Shown here one piece after another: positions 1 to 10,775 of a stretch of 64,000 nucleotides of DNA. The notes beneath the pieces were generated by a model, which saw nothing but the letters and a program-made list of their open reading frames with translations, did no database searches and had not been told where the DNA came from. The stretch spans positions 1 through 64,000 of the forward strand of contig NZ_BBJF01000003.1 in the NCBI RefSeq assembly GCF_000739735.1. The letters run 5' to 3'. Position 1 is the stretch's first letter, and each line of letters opens with the position of its first letter. This stretch comes from Paraburkholderia ginsengisoli NBRC 100965 (GTDB lineage Bacteria; Pseudomonadota; Gammaproteobacteria; Burkholderiales; Burkholderiaceae). Made by a program: the position numbers and the translations under genes.

Positions 1-1151
<1,151 letters not shown>

Positions 1152-1161
1152 CGCGAGCGCC

Positions 1162-2211
1162 ATGCCGGATCAACAGAAACCCGCTGAGGACGCCGCCAGC
1201 GCATTGCCGGTGAGCGCCGCGCAGATCGAGCACGCGGCAGCGCTGCTCGACGCGGGCGGGCTGGTCGCATTCCCGACGGAGACCGTGTACGGGCTAGGCG
1301 GCGACGCCGAAAGTCCGGACGCGGTCGCGCGCATCTATGCGGCGAAGGGCAGGCCGGCCAATCATCCGGTCATCGTGCATCTGGCGCCGCAGGGCGATCC
1401 GAATTACTGGGTCGAGCAGTTGCCCGAGCAGGCGCAGCGCCTGATCGACGCATTCTGGCCGGGCCCGCTCACGCTGATCCTGAAGCGTGCCGCGCGAATT
1501 CCAGCGGCGGTGAGCGGCGGCCAGGATTCGGTCGGACTGCGCTGTCCGTCGCATCCGGTCGCGCAGGCGTTGCTGGAGGCGTTCAGTGCGTTGCGCGGCG
1601 GACATGGCGGCGTGGCCGCGCCGTCGGCGAATCGCTTCGGACATGTGAGCCCGACCACCGCGCAACACGTGCGCGACGAATTCGGCAGCGCGATTCATGT
1701 GCTGGACGGCGGCGCGTCGGACGTTGGGATCGAGTCGACCATCGTGGATTTGTCGCGTGGCTTTCCGGCGCTGCTGCGGCCCGGTCGTGTGACACCGCAG
1801 GATATCGCCGACGTGCTCGGTGAAGCGCCGCGTTTGCCGGACGGCTCGGATGCGACCGCGCCGCGTGCCTCGGGCACATTGAAGGCGCATTACGCGCCGC
1901 GCACGCCGCTGGCCTTGTTGCCGTTCAATGCGCTGGAACCCTTGCTCGCCGCGCGTGAAGCGGGCGAGCGCGTCGCGCTGGTTGCGCGTGCTTCGCGAGC
2001 CGGGCATTGGGCCGACGCCGAGGGCGTGCATTTCATCGCCGCCCCTGAAGATCCGCACGTGTACGCGCGCGAGTTGTACGGCTTGCTGCGTGCATTGGAT
2101 CGCGCGAACGTCACGCGGATTCTGATCGAGAAGCTGCCCGACACGATCGAGTGGATTGCGGTGAATGACCGCCTGGGCCGAGCCGCGGCGGCGTTCGAAG
2201 CGCAAGCTTAG
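1162..2211 (+). CDS. sua5: L-threonylcarbamoyladenylate synthase, Sua5/YrdC/YwlC family
   Basis: Makes threonylcarbamoyl-AMP from threonine, bicarbonate and ATP, the first step of t6A formation at position 37 of ANN-decoding tRNAs. The 349-residue product has the YrdC core first (TETVYGLGG near residue 40, AAKGRPANHPVIVH, VAAPSANRFG, IESTIVDL). A Sua5-type C-terminal domain of about 140 residues follows, so this is the long Sua5 form and not the short TsaC form. I chose the ATG at 1162 because an in-frame start at 1120 would overlap purK and adds unconserved residues. It follows purK closely. The ct6A enzyme TcdA is encoded 57 kb further on. Confidence 0.95.
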   Translation: MPDQQKPAEDAASALPVSAAQIEHAAALLDAGGLVAFPTETVYGLGGDAESPDAVARIYAAKGRPANHPVIVHLAPQGDPNYWVEQLPEQAQRLIDAFWPGPLTLILKRAARIPAAVSGGQDSVGLRCPSHPVAQALLEAFSALRGGHGGVAAPSANRFGHVSPTTAQHVRDEFGSAIHVLDGGASDVGIESTIVDLSRGFPALLRPGRVTPQDIADVLGEAPRLPDGSDATAPRASGTLKAHYAPRTPLALLPFNALEPLLAAREAGERVALVARASRAGHWADAEGVHFIAAPEDPHVYARELYGLLRALDRANVTRILIEKLPDTIEWIAVNDRLGRAAAAFEAQA

Positions 2212-2280
2212 CGGCGGGTTTTATCTTTATCTGCATGGGCGCACGCGCAGTGCTGTCGCTCGCGTCCAGCTGAAAACAAG

Positions 2281-2318
2281 AACGCCCGGCTTGAAACATC
2301 AAGCCGGGCGTTCTGTTT
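2281..2318 (+). terminator. Intrinsic terminator after purK-sua5
   Basis: A perfect 14-bp inverted repeat (arms 2281-2294 and 2299-2312, AACGCCCGGCTTGA) closes on a 4-base loop and is followed by CTGTTTT. It separates the purK-sua5 unit from the convergent GDSL lipoprotein gene and may work in both directions. Confidence 0.9.
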
Positions 2319-2372
2319 TGCGGAAGCTTTTTGCAGACCTACCGCTGCCGCCGTGAGGCGGCAAATCCCCCC

Positions 2373-3626
2373 TTACTTTCCAAGCCCGCTAGCCGCGATC
2401 TGCTGCTGCACGTACTGCGCGAACAACGCGTGCAAGTGCGTGCTCGGGTGGACAGTGTCCGCGAACATGTAGGTCTGGTCGGCGCCGGACACCGTGTAGG
2501 TCTGCGGCGAGCAGAACAGCGACGAGCCGAACTGGGCACCGTACTGCTCGGCGGTCAGCCCGTTCGTCGCGCTCGGATTGGCCTTGGCGTAAGCGATGGC
2601 GTTGTTCTCCATCGACGTCAGGTTGCACGCCGTGCCCGTATTGGACACCGCGAAGCCGAGCGCCTGATAGTTCGGCAACTGTTCGTCCAGCCACTTGAAC
2701 GCATCGACGACAATCACCTTGCCCGAACCCACGAGGCCGAGGGTCGTCAGGCTTTGGAGCAGCATGCCGTTATATGCCGCGGTAATCCCGGATAGCAGCG
2801 CGGCCGAGCCAGGCGTTTTCGCCTCGGCCGCGACGCCGAGCGGCGCGTTGCCGATGTCCGGCACCGTCGACACCACCACGTGCGCCGCCCCCGAATTGAC
2901 CATGGTTTGCACTTGCGCGGCGAGCTGCGCGGCAGCCTGCGCGATCTGCGGGTTGGGCAGCGCCTGCAGATAGCCGGCGATGAACATGACCTGGCCTGCC
3001 TGCGAGTTCGGCAGCTTGCCCGCCTGCACGAGCAGCGGGTATTGCGTCTGAAGCGCGGCGCCGAGTGCCGTCAGATTGGCGGTGGTCCCTGCGAACTGGA
3101 AGATGTCGTTCGCGCCGCCGTTCACCAGCACGAGTTGGTTCGCATTGAAGCTCGTGTGTGCGCCGAGGTAGTTCGCCACCTGAGTCACGACCGGCACCGT
3201 CGTAGCCGCCATGTTGTTCGGCGCCCAGCCCTGGCCTTGAGCATTGACGACGTCCGAGCCGCCCTGCGCATAGCCGTAGCCGCCTGCCGCGACCAGCGGC
3301 TTGCCGAAGCCGCCGAGGTAGGCCGGCGTCAACGTGTCGCCGTAGTACTCGGCAACCTTTTGCGTCCACACTTCGCCCGGGTTGGTCGTGAAGCGGCCGC
3401 CGCCGAAGCTCGACTGAATCACCGGCGCATACGTGCCCACATCCGACAGGCTGTCGCCGAACGACACCACCTGCAGCTTGACGCCGCCTGCCGGCGTGCT
3501 GCTGTTCGAGTTGTTGTTGTCGTCGCCGCCACCGCCGCAGGCCGCGAGCAGGGCGAACGCGGCGCTGGCCAGCGCAATCTGCGTGACGCGAATGAATTGA
3601 TGCTTCTTCGATGTTGTTTGATTCAT
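2373..3626 (-). CDS. GDSL/SGNH-family esterase lipoprotein
   Basis: Predicted outer-membrane or periplasmic lipid-anchored hydrolase of 417 residues. The N-terminus is a lipoprotein signal ending in LLAAC (Cys30), then a Gly/Asp/Asn-rich linker (GGGGDDNNNSNSS). The SGNH core begins with VVSFGDSLSDVG (nucleophile Ser59). It also has the block with GGANDIF and ends with FADTVHPS, which supplies the catalytic Asp and His. The start is set by GAGGAG about 11 bases upstream of ATG; an open frame extends further upstream but adds Arg-rich nonsense. The substrate is unknown: lipase, carboxylesterase or polyester hydrolase are all possible. The upstream sterol-desaturase gene lies on the same strand. 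Confidence 0.9.
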   Translation of the reverse strand: MNQTTSKKHQFIRVTQIALASAAFALLAACGGGGDDNNNSNSSTPAGGVKLQVVSFGDSLSDVGTYAPVIQSSFGGGRFTTNPGEVWTQKVAEYYGDTLTPAYLGGFGKPLVAAGGYGYAQGGSDVVNAQGQGWAPNNMAATTVPVVTQVANYLGAHTSFNANQLVLVNGGANDIFQFAGTTANLTALGAALQTQYPLLVQAGKLPNSQAGQVMFIAGYLQALPNPQIAQAAAQLAAQVQTMVNSGAAHVVVSTVPDIGNAPLGVAAEAKTPGSAALLSGITAAYNGMLLQSLTTLGLVGSGKVIVVDAFKWLDEQLPNYQALGFAVSNTGTACNLTSMENNAIAYAKANPSATNGLTAEQYGAQFGSSLFCSPQTYTVSGADQTYMFADTVHPSTHLHALFAQYVQQQIAASGLGK

Positions 3627-3720
3627 GTTGACTACATCTCCTCGTATGTGTGGCCCTTGCGCCATGTGTTGCAGGCAGCGTCCATCGCGTCGGCGGCGTG
3701 ACGACAGCTTACAGAATCTT

Positions 3721-4683
3721 CTACGGCCTGCGCTGCGTTTGAAACGCGGCCGTATGGGTTGCACTCGCGCCTGACGGCTGGCGCGTGTCCTCGTTCGAAT
3801 CTATGCCCGGCACAGTCGCACCGGCAGCGCGACGCGCATGATAATCCGCGGCCCACGCGGGCGGCGCGAACAACGCGCGCCACTTGTTGTGCCAGCCGCG
3901 CACGCTCGTAAAGTCGGCGGCCATCGACGCCCATTCGTGAAACGTCGCCTTCAGCGGGTTGTACGTGTACAGCGGCTCGACGATGCCGTACACCGGCGTG
4001 TGGTGCGGATCTTCGTCGACGTAGCTGCCGAACAGGCGATCCCAGATCACCAGCACACCCGCGTAATTGCGATCGATATAACGGTCGTTGCGCGCGTGAT
4101 GCACGCGATGGATCGACGGCGTATTGAACACGTATTCGAGCCAGCCGAGCTTGCCGATTGCCTGGGTGTGCACGAAGAACTGGAAGCCGAGATTGATCAG
4201 CACGATGGCGACGATCTGCTTCGGCGGAAAGCCGAGCACCGCGAGCGGAATCCAGAACAGCCACATGCCGGCGACCGGATACATCAAACTCTGACGGAAC
4301 GCGGTCGAGAAATTCATCCGCTCGGACGAGTGATGCACGACATGCGCGGCCCACAGCCAGCGCACCCGGTGGCTGCAACGATGAAACACGTAGTAGAGCA
4401 GGTCCTGCGCGACGAACAGCACGACGAACGAGACCCAGCTCGCCTGCCATGTATGGACGCGATAGTGCTCGTAGAAAAACGCGTAGACGGGAATGATCGC
4501 GAGCCACGCGAGCTTGTCGGCGGCTTGCTGCATGAGCGCAAGCGCGGCGTTGCAGAACGTGTCGCGCCAGCTATAGATCTGCTCGCCCCGGCGCGTGCGC
4601 CGCAGGTGCCAGGCCTCCCAGCCGATACACGCGAGAAAGACCGGCGCCATGGCGAGCAGCAGCAATTCAGCATCGAATTGCAT
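3721..4683 (-). CDS. Sterol desaturase / fatty acid hydroxylase family membrane protein
   Basis: A 320-residue membrane di-iron oxygenase-type protein. The three histidine clusters of the family are intact: HRCSH (101-105), HVVHH (114-118) and HRVHH (192-196). Hydrophobic segments lie near residues 5-22, 55-72, 82-100 and 138-170. The last 40 residues are polar and unconserved. A strong GGAGGAAG precedes the ATG. Bacterial members act on acyl chains, carotenoids or ether lipids, so the substrate cannot be named from sequence. It lies between dacB and the GDSL lipoprotein on the same strand, with gaps of 220 and 94 bases. Confidence 0.9.
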   Translation of the reverse strand: MQFDAELLLLAMAPVFLACIGWEAWHLRRTRRGEQIYSWRDTFCNAALALMQQAADKLAWLAIIPVYAFFYEHYRVHTWQASWVSFVVLFVAQDLLYYVFHRCSHRVRWLWAAHVVHHSSERMNFSTAFRQSLMYPVAGMWLFWIPLAVLGFPPKQIVAIVLINLGFQFFVHTQAIGKLGWLEYVFNTPSIHRVHHARNDRYIDRNYAGVLVIWDRLFGSYVDEDPHHTPVYGIVEPLYTYNPLKATFHEWASMAADFTSVRGWHNKWRALFAPPAWAADYHARRAAGATVPGIDSNEDTRQPSGASATHTAAFQTQRRP

Positions 4684-4903
4684 GGTGTCTTCCTCCGTGG
4701 TCCCTGACCGCTGCGCTGTGCGCAGCGGGTCGTGTCGTTTTTGTTCGATTGAGCCGCGCTGCGCTTCGGAGCAAGTCTCGTTGAAGACCCTGCCGGGCGC
4801 GCTCTTTGTACGACACGCGGAGTGCTGTGCGCGCGCGTCAATCGCTGCCCGACAGCGTACACGCTTAGGGCCTGGACGCGCACCGCTTCGCTAGAAGAAT
4901 TCC

Positions 4904-6568
4904 TCAGTGACTCGCGCGCTTGCGCGGGTTTTTCCTGGGCTTGCCGCTCGGTTCGTCGACGGGAGCGGCGACCTTCGTGAAGCCTTGCGACGGTCCCTCG
5001 TAGACCCATTCGAGCAACGCGTCATGCGCGGCGCGCGCGGCTTCCGAATGCGGATCGTTGATCAGGCTCACGACCACGTAACTGTTGCCGTCCGCCGACG
5101 CGACATAGCCCGCGATCGCGCGCACGTCGCGCAGGGTGCCGGTCTTGATGTGCGCGTTGCCGCCCGCGCCCTGGTTGGTCAGGCGGTTGCGCATCGTGCC
5201 GTCGACGCCCGCGATCGGCAGCGACTCCACGAAGACCTGCGCGACCGGGCTCGCATTGGCCCGCTGCAACAGGTCGGCGAGTGCGAGCGCGGTGATGTGC
5301 TCATCGCGCGACAGGCCCGAACCGTTCTCGAGCGTCAGGTATTGCATGTCGAGGCTGTCGCGGCGTAGAAACTCCTGCACCGCGCGCGCGGCTTTGGCGG
5401 GCGTCGCGGGCGCTTTTTCCTCGGCGGCGCCGATCGTCAGGAACAGATTGCGCGCCATCGTGTTATTGCTGAACTTGTTGATGTCGCGAACGATGTCGGA
5501 CAGCACCGGCCCCTGGTGCGTGGCGACCAGCTTCGCACCGACGGGCACCGCGCCTTCGCGGGTCGCGCCGCTGAAGGTGCCGCCGGTTTGCTGCCACAGC
5601 GCGAGAAAGCCGCCCGCGAAAAACGCCGAGTGGTCGAGCACCGCGACGTTGATCGTGCGCGGGTCGCAACGCATCGAATAGTCGCCGGTGAACGAGGCCA
5701 CGATGGTGCCGTTCGGCTGCTGAGTGACGGTCGGCGACACCGAGGCCGAGTCGCCACGGCACGGACCGTTGACCGCGCGCAGCTGATTGTCGATCTGCAA
5801 CTGCGCCAGAGCCGGCAGCACGTCGATCGCGACGCTGCCATCGGGCGACGGCGTCACCGTGAACGACAACGATTTGAACGCGTACAGCAGCGGATCGGGG
5901 CCGACGTTGTACGGCGCGGTGGCGTCGTCGTCGAACGGCGCGAGGTCGCGCGTCGACGGATCGAAGTAGCGCTTGTCGAGCACCAGCGCGCCGTCGATGC
6001 CGGTGATGCCCGCCTTGTGAATCTTCTGCACCAGGTCGATCAACTCTTCCGGTACGAGCTTCGGATCACCAGTGCCTTGAATGTACAGATTGCCGTGCAG
6101 CACGCCGTTGGCGTCGAGCGTGCCGTCCGCGTACGCGCTCGTGCGCCAGCGATAGTCGGGGCCCAGAATCGACAGGCCGGAGTAGGTGGTGACGAGCTTC
6201 ATCGTCGACGCGGGCATCATCGGCTTGCCGGCGTTCAGCGCGAGGATCGGCGTGCGGTCGCCGACCTTCTCCACGACCACGCTGATCGACGACAGCGGCA
6301 CGTGCGCGCGCTGCAAGCCGATCATCACGGATGGCGGCAGCACCGTCGTGACGTTGACGCTCGGATGCGCCGCCTTGACGCGTGCCTGCGCGGCCATCGG
6401 CAGCGCGGCGGCCGAGCCGAGCACGGCGCACACGAAGAGCCACGCCGACGCGCGCGGCGCAAGCTTGCGCGGCAGGCGGGCGGCAGCGGCAACGGTAGCG
6501 GTGGCAACGGAACGGCGCGGACGCAACGCCACGCGGCGTGCGACGGAAGACAGAAAGGCGTGCGTCAT
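4904..6568 (-). CDS. dacB: D-alanyl-D-alanine carboxypeptidase/endopeptidase, PBP4 type
   Basis: Periplasmic low-molecular-weight penicillin-binding protein of peptidase family S13 that trims or cleaves peptidoglycan cross-bridges. All three active-site motifs are present: STMK (nucleophile Ser121), SNN inside KFSNNTMARN, and KTG in HIKTGTLRDV. The N-terminus is unusually long: an Arg-rich stretch of about 40 residues precedes the hydrophobic signal segment. The ATG at 6568 is preferred over an in-frame TTG at 6586. Neither has a clear Shine-Dalgarno sequence, so the start is uncertain. The C-terminus is very basic (KPRKNPRKRASH). It is divergent from the two-component system. Confidence 0.95.
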   Translation of the reverse strand: MTHAFLSSVARRVALRPRRSVATATVAAAARLPRKLAPRASAWLFVCAVLGSAAALPMAAQARVKAAHPSVNVTTVLPPSVMIGLQRAHVPLSSISVVVEKVGDRTPILALNAGKPMMPASTMKLVTTYSGLSILGPDYRWRTSAYADGTLDANGVLHGNLYIQGTGDPKLVPEELIDLVQKIHKAGITGIDGALVLDKRYFDPSTRDLAPFDDDATAPYNVGPDPLLYAFKSLSFTVTPSPDGSVAIDVLPALAQLQIDNQLRAVNGPCRGDSASVSPTVTQQPNGTIVASFTGDYSMRCDPRTINVAVLDHSAFFAGGFLALWQQTGGTFSGATREGAVPVGAKLVATHQGPVLSDIVRDINKFSNNTMARNLFLTIGAAEEKAPATPAKAARAVQEFLRRDSLDMQYLTLENGSGLSRDEHITALALADLLQRANASPVAQVFVESLPIAGVDGTMRNRLTNQGAGGNAHIKTGTLRDVRAIAGYVASADGNSYVVVSLINDPHSEAARAAHDALLEWVYEGPSQGFTKVAAPVDEPSGKPRKNPRKRASH

Positions 6569-6845
6569 GAACGGGTGAAGAGGCAAAATTTCAGGGCGTG
6601 GCGCTCACGGCGCATCACGCTGCATGGATTGGTTGCGTGGCGTCGGCGGTCGCGCAAAGACTTCGGCGAATCGACCCATCCGGCATGCACGACGGCGCGC
6701 ACTTCATGGACCCCAGCCGCGCGACGCAAAGCGCCCATTGTAGTGACATGCCGCCGGGCTGCGGTGACAAAAAAGCATCACGCGCCGCGCAGGGCGGGGT
6801 GGGCGCTAGAATGCGGCATCATCAAACGTTTCGGAACGTACAACC

Positions 6846-7508
6846 ATGCGCATCTTGCTAGTCGAAGACGACCGGATGATCGCCGAGGGCGTGCGCAAGG
6901 CGCTGCGCGGCGAAGGCTTCGCGGTCGACTGGGTGGAAGACGGCGAGGCGGCGCTGCGTGCGGCGGCCGGGCAACCTTACGATCTCGTGCTGCTCGACCT
7001 CGGCCTGCCCAAACGCGACGGTCTCGACGTGTTGCGCACGCTGCGCACGCGCGGCCACGCACTGCCGGTGCTGATCGTCACCGCGCGCGACGCGGTGGCC
7101 GAACGCGTCAAAGGCCTCGACGCCGGCGCCGACGATTACCTCGTCAAACCTTTCGATCTCGACGAACTCGGCGCCCGCATGCGCGCGTTGATCCGTCGCC
7201 AGTCCGGCCGCAGCGATTCGACGATCCGTCATGGCAACCTGACGCTCGATCCCGCGTCGCATCAGGTCACGCTCGACGGCGCGCCGGTCGCGTTGTCGGC
7301 GCGCGAATTCGCGTTGCTGGAAGCGCTGATCGCGCGGCCCGGGGCGGTGCTGTCGAAGAGTCAGCTCGAAGAAAAGATGTACGGCTGGGGCGAGGAGATC
7401 GGCAGCAATACTGTCGAGGTCTACATTCACGCGCTGCGCAAGAAGCTCGGTGCGGAGCTGATCAGAAACGTGCGCGGTCTCGGCTACATGATCGCGAAGG
7501 ACGCCTGA
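6846..7508 (+). CDS. OmpR/PhoB-family response regulator (QseB/PmrA-like)
   Basis: DNA-binding response regulator of 220 residues. The receiver domain has the acidic pocket VEDD (7-9), phospho-acceptor Asp51 in LVLLDLGLPKRDG, Thr in LIVTARD, and Lys in DYLVKPFD. The winged-helix output domain runs from about residue 125 and ends with NTVEVYIHALRKKLG and the typical RGLGYM motif. The partner kinase starts 5 bases after the stop, so the two are co-transcribed. The subfamily (QseB/PmrA/TctD) is clear; the signal and target genes are not. Confidence 0.95.
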   Translation: MRILLVEDDRMIAEGVRKALRGEGFAVDWVEDGEAALRAAAGQPYDLVLLDLGLPKRDGLDVLRTLRTRGHALPVLIVTARDAVAERVKGLDAGADDYLVKPFDLDELGARMRALIRRQSGRSDSTIRHGNLTLDPASHQVTLDGAPVALSAREFALLEALIARPGAVLSKSQLEEKMYGWGEEIGSNTVEVYIHALRKKLGAELIRNVRGLGYMIAKDA

Positions 7509-7512
7509 GCCG

Positions 7513-8814
7513 ATGCGTTCGATCCGCCGACAACTGCTGGTCTGGCTGCTGGCGCTGGTATTGCTCGGCGTCGGCATCGCGGGGCGGCTGATTTACCGGC
7601 AGGCGCTCGCCGAGGCCAACGAACTGTTCGATTACCAGCTGGAGCAGATCGCCGCGGCGCTGCCGTCCGAACCGTTCTCGCAGGTGCTCGGCTCGCGCGA
7701 TACCGGCGACGAAGGCATCGTGTTGCAAATCTGGAATCGCAACGGCGTGCTGATGTACTACTCGCGCCCGCGTGCGCCGCTCGCGCCGCGCGCCGAGCTA
7801 GGCTTTTCGACCGAACGCACGGAGCGCGGCGAATGGCGCGTGTATGGCGCGATCGTCGGCGATAACGTCGTGCAGCTGGCGCAGCCGCTGTCGGTGCGCA
7901 ACCGGCTCGCCGCGAATGTGGCGCTGCGCACCTTGTGGCCGCTGATCGTGCTGCTGCCGCTGCTGGGCCTCGCGGTGTGGGTGATCGTCGGACGCGGGCT
8001 GATGCCGTTGCGGCGCGTGACGACCGCGCTCGACGCGCGCCGTCCCGAGGCGCTCGATCCGCTGCCGGACCAGCGTCTGCCGCTCGAAGTGCAACCGCTC
8101 GTGCGCGCGTTGAACGGGCTGCTCGCGCGGCTTGCCACCGCGCTCGACATTCAGAAAGCGTTCGTCGCCGATGCCGCGCACGAATTGCGCACGCCGCTCG
8201 CCGCCGTGCAGATTCAGGCGCAACTGGTCGCGCGCGCGAAAGACGACGCCGCGCGCAATGAAGCGCTGACGGATCTGCAGGCGGGCGTCACGCGCGCCAC
8301 GCGGCTGGCCGAGCAACTGCTGGCGCTCGCGCGGTCGGAGCCGGACGGCGTCGCCGTCACCGACGCGGTGGATCTGCGCGCGCTGCTGCAGGAGTGCGTG
8401 GCGGCTTACGCGCCGCTTGCGTTGAATCGCGGCGTCGATCTGGGCGTCGAGGCGAGCGAAGCGGCCACGGTGATCGGCGATGCCGACGCACTGCGCGTGA
8501 TGTTCAACAACCTCGTCGACAACGCGACCAAGTACACGCCGCATGGCGGCCGCGTCGACGTCAGCCTGCATGTCGAGGACGGGCATCCGGTGGCGCGGAT
8601 CGCCGACAGCGGACCGGGGATCGATCCGGCCGATCGCGATCGCGTGTTCGATCGCTTCTACCGCGCCGGCAGCGGCGCGAATCGCGCCCGCACCGACGTG
8701 GCCGGCAGCGGGCTCGGCCTCGCGATCGTGCGCCGCATCGTGATGCAACATCACGCGAGCGTGTCGCTCGATGAATCGCCGACGGGCGGTTTGCGAGTCA
8801 CGGTGCGCTTCTGA
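7513..8814 (+). CDS. Sensor histidine kinase (QseC-like)
   Basis: Inner-membrane histidine kinase of 433 residues. The first membrane segment is at about 8-28. A periplasmic sensor region follows to about 138, then a second membrane segment at about 140-160 and a HAMP-like linker. The phospho-acceptor is His223 in AAHELRTPLA. The ATPase domain shows the N box NNLVDNATKYTP, the G1 box DSGPGID and the G2 box GSGLGLAIV. It is translated almost directly after the response regulator. The ligand is unknown; quorum-type catecholamine sensing should not be assumed from the name QseC. Confidence 0.94.
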   Translation: MRSIRRQLLVWLLALVLLGVGIAGRLIYRQALAEANELFDYQLEQIAAALPSEPFSQVLGSRDTGDEGIVLQIWNRNGVLMYYSRPRAPLAPRAELGFSTERTERGEWRVYGAIVGDNVVQLAQPLSVRNRLAANVALRTLWPLIVLLPLLGLAVWVIVGRGLMPLRRVTTALDARRPEALDPLPDQRLPLEVQPLVRALNGLLARLATALDIQKAFVADAAHELRTPLAAVQIQAQLVARAKDDAARNEALTDLQAGVTRATRLAEQLLALARSEPDGVAVTDAVDLRALLQECVAAYAPLALNRGVDLGVEASEAATVIGDADALRVMFNNLVDNATKYTPHGGRVDVSLHVEDGHPVARIADSGPGIDPADRDRVFDRFYRAGSGANRARTDVAGSGLGLAIVRRIVMQHHASVSLDESPTGGLRVTVRF

Positions 8815-8853
8815 CAAAGAGCCTTTCGTTTCGCAAAGCGGGCTAAACGAGCC

Positions 8854-8881
8854 GGAACGTCTCTCGGAAAGGAGCGTTCAG
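8854..8881 (+). promoter_or_regulatory. Possible envelope-stress (sigma-E type) promoter for the Do protease
   Basis: GGAACG at 8854-8859 followed after 16 bases by GTTCAG resembles the sigma-E pattern GGAACTT / GTCTAA. The -35 half fits well, the -10 half only partly. It lies about 90 bases upstream of the protease start, and such genes are commonly sigma-E regulated. A GCTTAA/TTAAGC inverted repeat follows at 8893-8911. Confidence 0.35.
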
Positions 8882-8967
8882 CAATCCGTGCTGCTTAAGT
8901 CCCCTTTAAGCGATGCCACGTACGCTCCACGACATCCCAAAAGGCTCTCTCCAGTCAGGAGTACACG

Positions 8968-10482
8968 ATGAACGCGAAAACCTTGTCTCGCAGCGCTGTT
9001 GCAGTAGCTGTCGCCGTTGCGCTGTCCGCCGGCTATGTGGCGGGGCATCGCGATGTGCCCGCGCCGCAGGTGATCTCGCCGGCGCAAGCCGCGATGATGC
9101 CCGCCGAAGCCGCCGCTAAAACCGGCATCCCCGATTTCTCCGGCCTGGTCGAAACCTACGGGCCGGCCGTCGTCAATATCAGCGCGAAGCACGTGGTCAA
9201 GCGAACCGCGTTGCGCGGCAATGGCGGCAATGCCGGCAGCAATCAGTTGCCGATGGATCCGAGCGATCCGCTCTTCCAGTTCTACAAACGCTTCTTCGGG
9301 GGCATGCCGGGCATGCAAGGCGGCGATGGCGGCGGCGATGCGCCGGATCAGCCGAGCGCGAGCCTGGGCTCGGGCTTCATCATCAGCAATGACGGCTACA
9401 TCCTGACCAATGCGCACGTGGTGGACGGCGCCAACGTCGTCACCGTCAAGCTCACCGACAAGCGCGAGTTCAAGGCGAAGGTGGTCGGCGCCGACAAGCA
9501 GTCGGACGTCGCCGTGCTGAAGATCGACGCAAGCAATCTGCCGGCCGTGAAGATCGGCGACCCGCGTCAAAGCAAGGTCGGTCAGTGGGTGGTTGCGATC
9601 GGTTCGCCCTATGGCTTCGACAACACCGTGACCTCGGGCATCATCAGCGCGAAGTCGCGCTCGCTGCCGAACGAAAACTACACGCCGTTCATCCAGACCG
9701 ACGTGCCGGTGAATCCGGGCAATTCGGGTGGCCCGCTGTTCAACCTGCAAGGCGAAGTGATCGGCATCAACTCGATGATCTATTCGCAGACGGGCGGTTT
9801 CCAGGGCCTGTCGTTCGCGATCCCGATCAATGAAGCGATCAAGGTCAAGGACGATCTCGTCAAGACCGGTCATGTGAACCGAGGCCGCCTCGGCGTCGCG
9901 GTGCAAGGTCTGAACCAGACGCTGGCCGATTCGTTCGGCATGCAAAAGCCGCAAGGCGCGCTGGTCAGCTCGGTCGATCCGGGCGGCCCCGCTTCCAAGG
10001 GCGGTCTGCAGCCGGGCGACGTGATTCTGTCGTTGAACGGCGATCCGATCAGCGACTCGTCGGATCTGCCGGCGAAGGTTGCGGGTCTCGCGCCGGGCAG
10101 CTCGGCCACCGTGCAGGTGTGGCGCGACAAGTCCACCAAGGATCTGAAAGTGACCATCGGCTCATTGGCGGACGGCAAGGTCGCATCGAACAAGGCCGAT
10201 CAACCGACCCAACTGCAAGGCCGTCTCGGTGTCGCGGTGCGACCGCTGACGCCGGAAGAGAAAAGCGGCGCGTCGGTGTCGCATGGTCTGCTGGTGCAGC
10301 AGTCGGGCGGCGCGGCGGAAAGCGCTGGCATCCAGCCGGGCGACGTGATTCTGGCGGTCAATGGCCGGCCGGTCACGAGCGTCGATCAACTGAAGCAGAT
10401 GATCAGCAGCGCGGGCAATAGCATCGCGTTGTTGATCCAGCGCGACAACGCGCAGATCTTCGTGCCAGTCGATCTCGGCTAG
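8968..10482 (+). CDS. Do-family periplasmic serine endoprotease (DegP/DegQ/MucD-like)
   Basis: Periplasmic quality-control protease and chaperone of 504 residues. A signal or anchor segment at about 9-25 is followed by the trypsin-like domain with triad His150 (TNAHVV), Asp180 (QSDVAVLKID) and Ser253 (GNSGGPLF). Two PDZ domains follow at about 290-380 and 400-500, giving the typical DegQ/MucD arrangement. A Gly/Met-rich loop (GGMPGMQGGDGGGD) sits at 111-124, where the LA loop is expected. AGGAG precedes the ATG. It sits downstream of the two-component pair but has its own 150-base leader and a strong terminator, so it is probably a separate unit. Confidence 0.95.
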   Translation: MNAKTLSRSAVAVAVAVALSAGYVAGHRDVPAPQVISPAQAAMMPAEAAAKTGIPDFSGLVETYGPAVVNISAKHVVKRTALRGNGGNAGSNQLPMDPSDPLFQFYKRFFGGMPGMQGGDGGGDAPDQPSASLGSGFIISNDGYILTNAHVVDGANVVTVKLTDKREFKAKVVGADKQSDVAVLKIDASNLPAVKIGDPRQSKVGQWVVAIGSPYGFDNTVTSGIISAKSRSLPNENYTPFIQTDVPVNPGNSGGPLFNLQGEVIGINSMIYSQTGGFQGLSFAIPINEAIKVKDDLVKTGHVNRGRLGVAVQGLNQTLADSFGMQKPQGALVSSVDPGGPASKGGLQPGDVILSLNGDPISDSSDLPAKVAGLAPGSSATVQVWRDKSTKDLKVTIGSLADGKVASNKADQPTQLQGRLGVAVRPLTPEEKSGASVSHGLLVQQSGGAAESAGIQPGDVILAVNGRPVTSVDQLKQMISSAGNSIALLIQRDNAQIFVPVDLG

Positions 10483-10566
10483 CAGGGAGGACAGCCAGGG
10501 TGACCGTCGAGGCGGCAGTTTGACCGACGCATCACCCGACCCGCCGGGCAATTGAAGTAAGGTTTG

Positions 10567-10604
10567 CCGGTCCTTGCATTTACTGCAACGGACCGGTTTT
10601 TTTT
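10567..10604 (+). terminator. Intrinsic terminator of the Do protease gene
   Basis: CCGGTCC (10567-10573) pairs with GGACCGG (10590-10596). Inner TTGCA/TGCAA pairing extends the stem with one bulged C. Eight T residues follow directly. Confidence 0.92.
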
Positions 10605-10775
10605 GCCTGTGCGAAAGTCATGAACAGGAGCTGGGAAGACCCCGGCGCACCGCCTTAGCGCGGCGGCAGCGATTTCTGGACGGCGCATGCGATCCTTGGC
10701 ATGCAGGTTGCGTCTGCCTTGATCCGGGCCCATCGCGGGATTCCGGACGATAGGTTCTCAACAAGGAGCGAACCG

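Noticed and set aside
5516..7591. A 691-codon open frame on the plus strand across dacB and the response regulator
   Set aside because: Arg-rich, no family wording, antisense to dacB and out of frame with the clear response regulator; a by-product of high GC.
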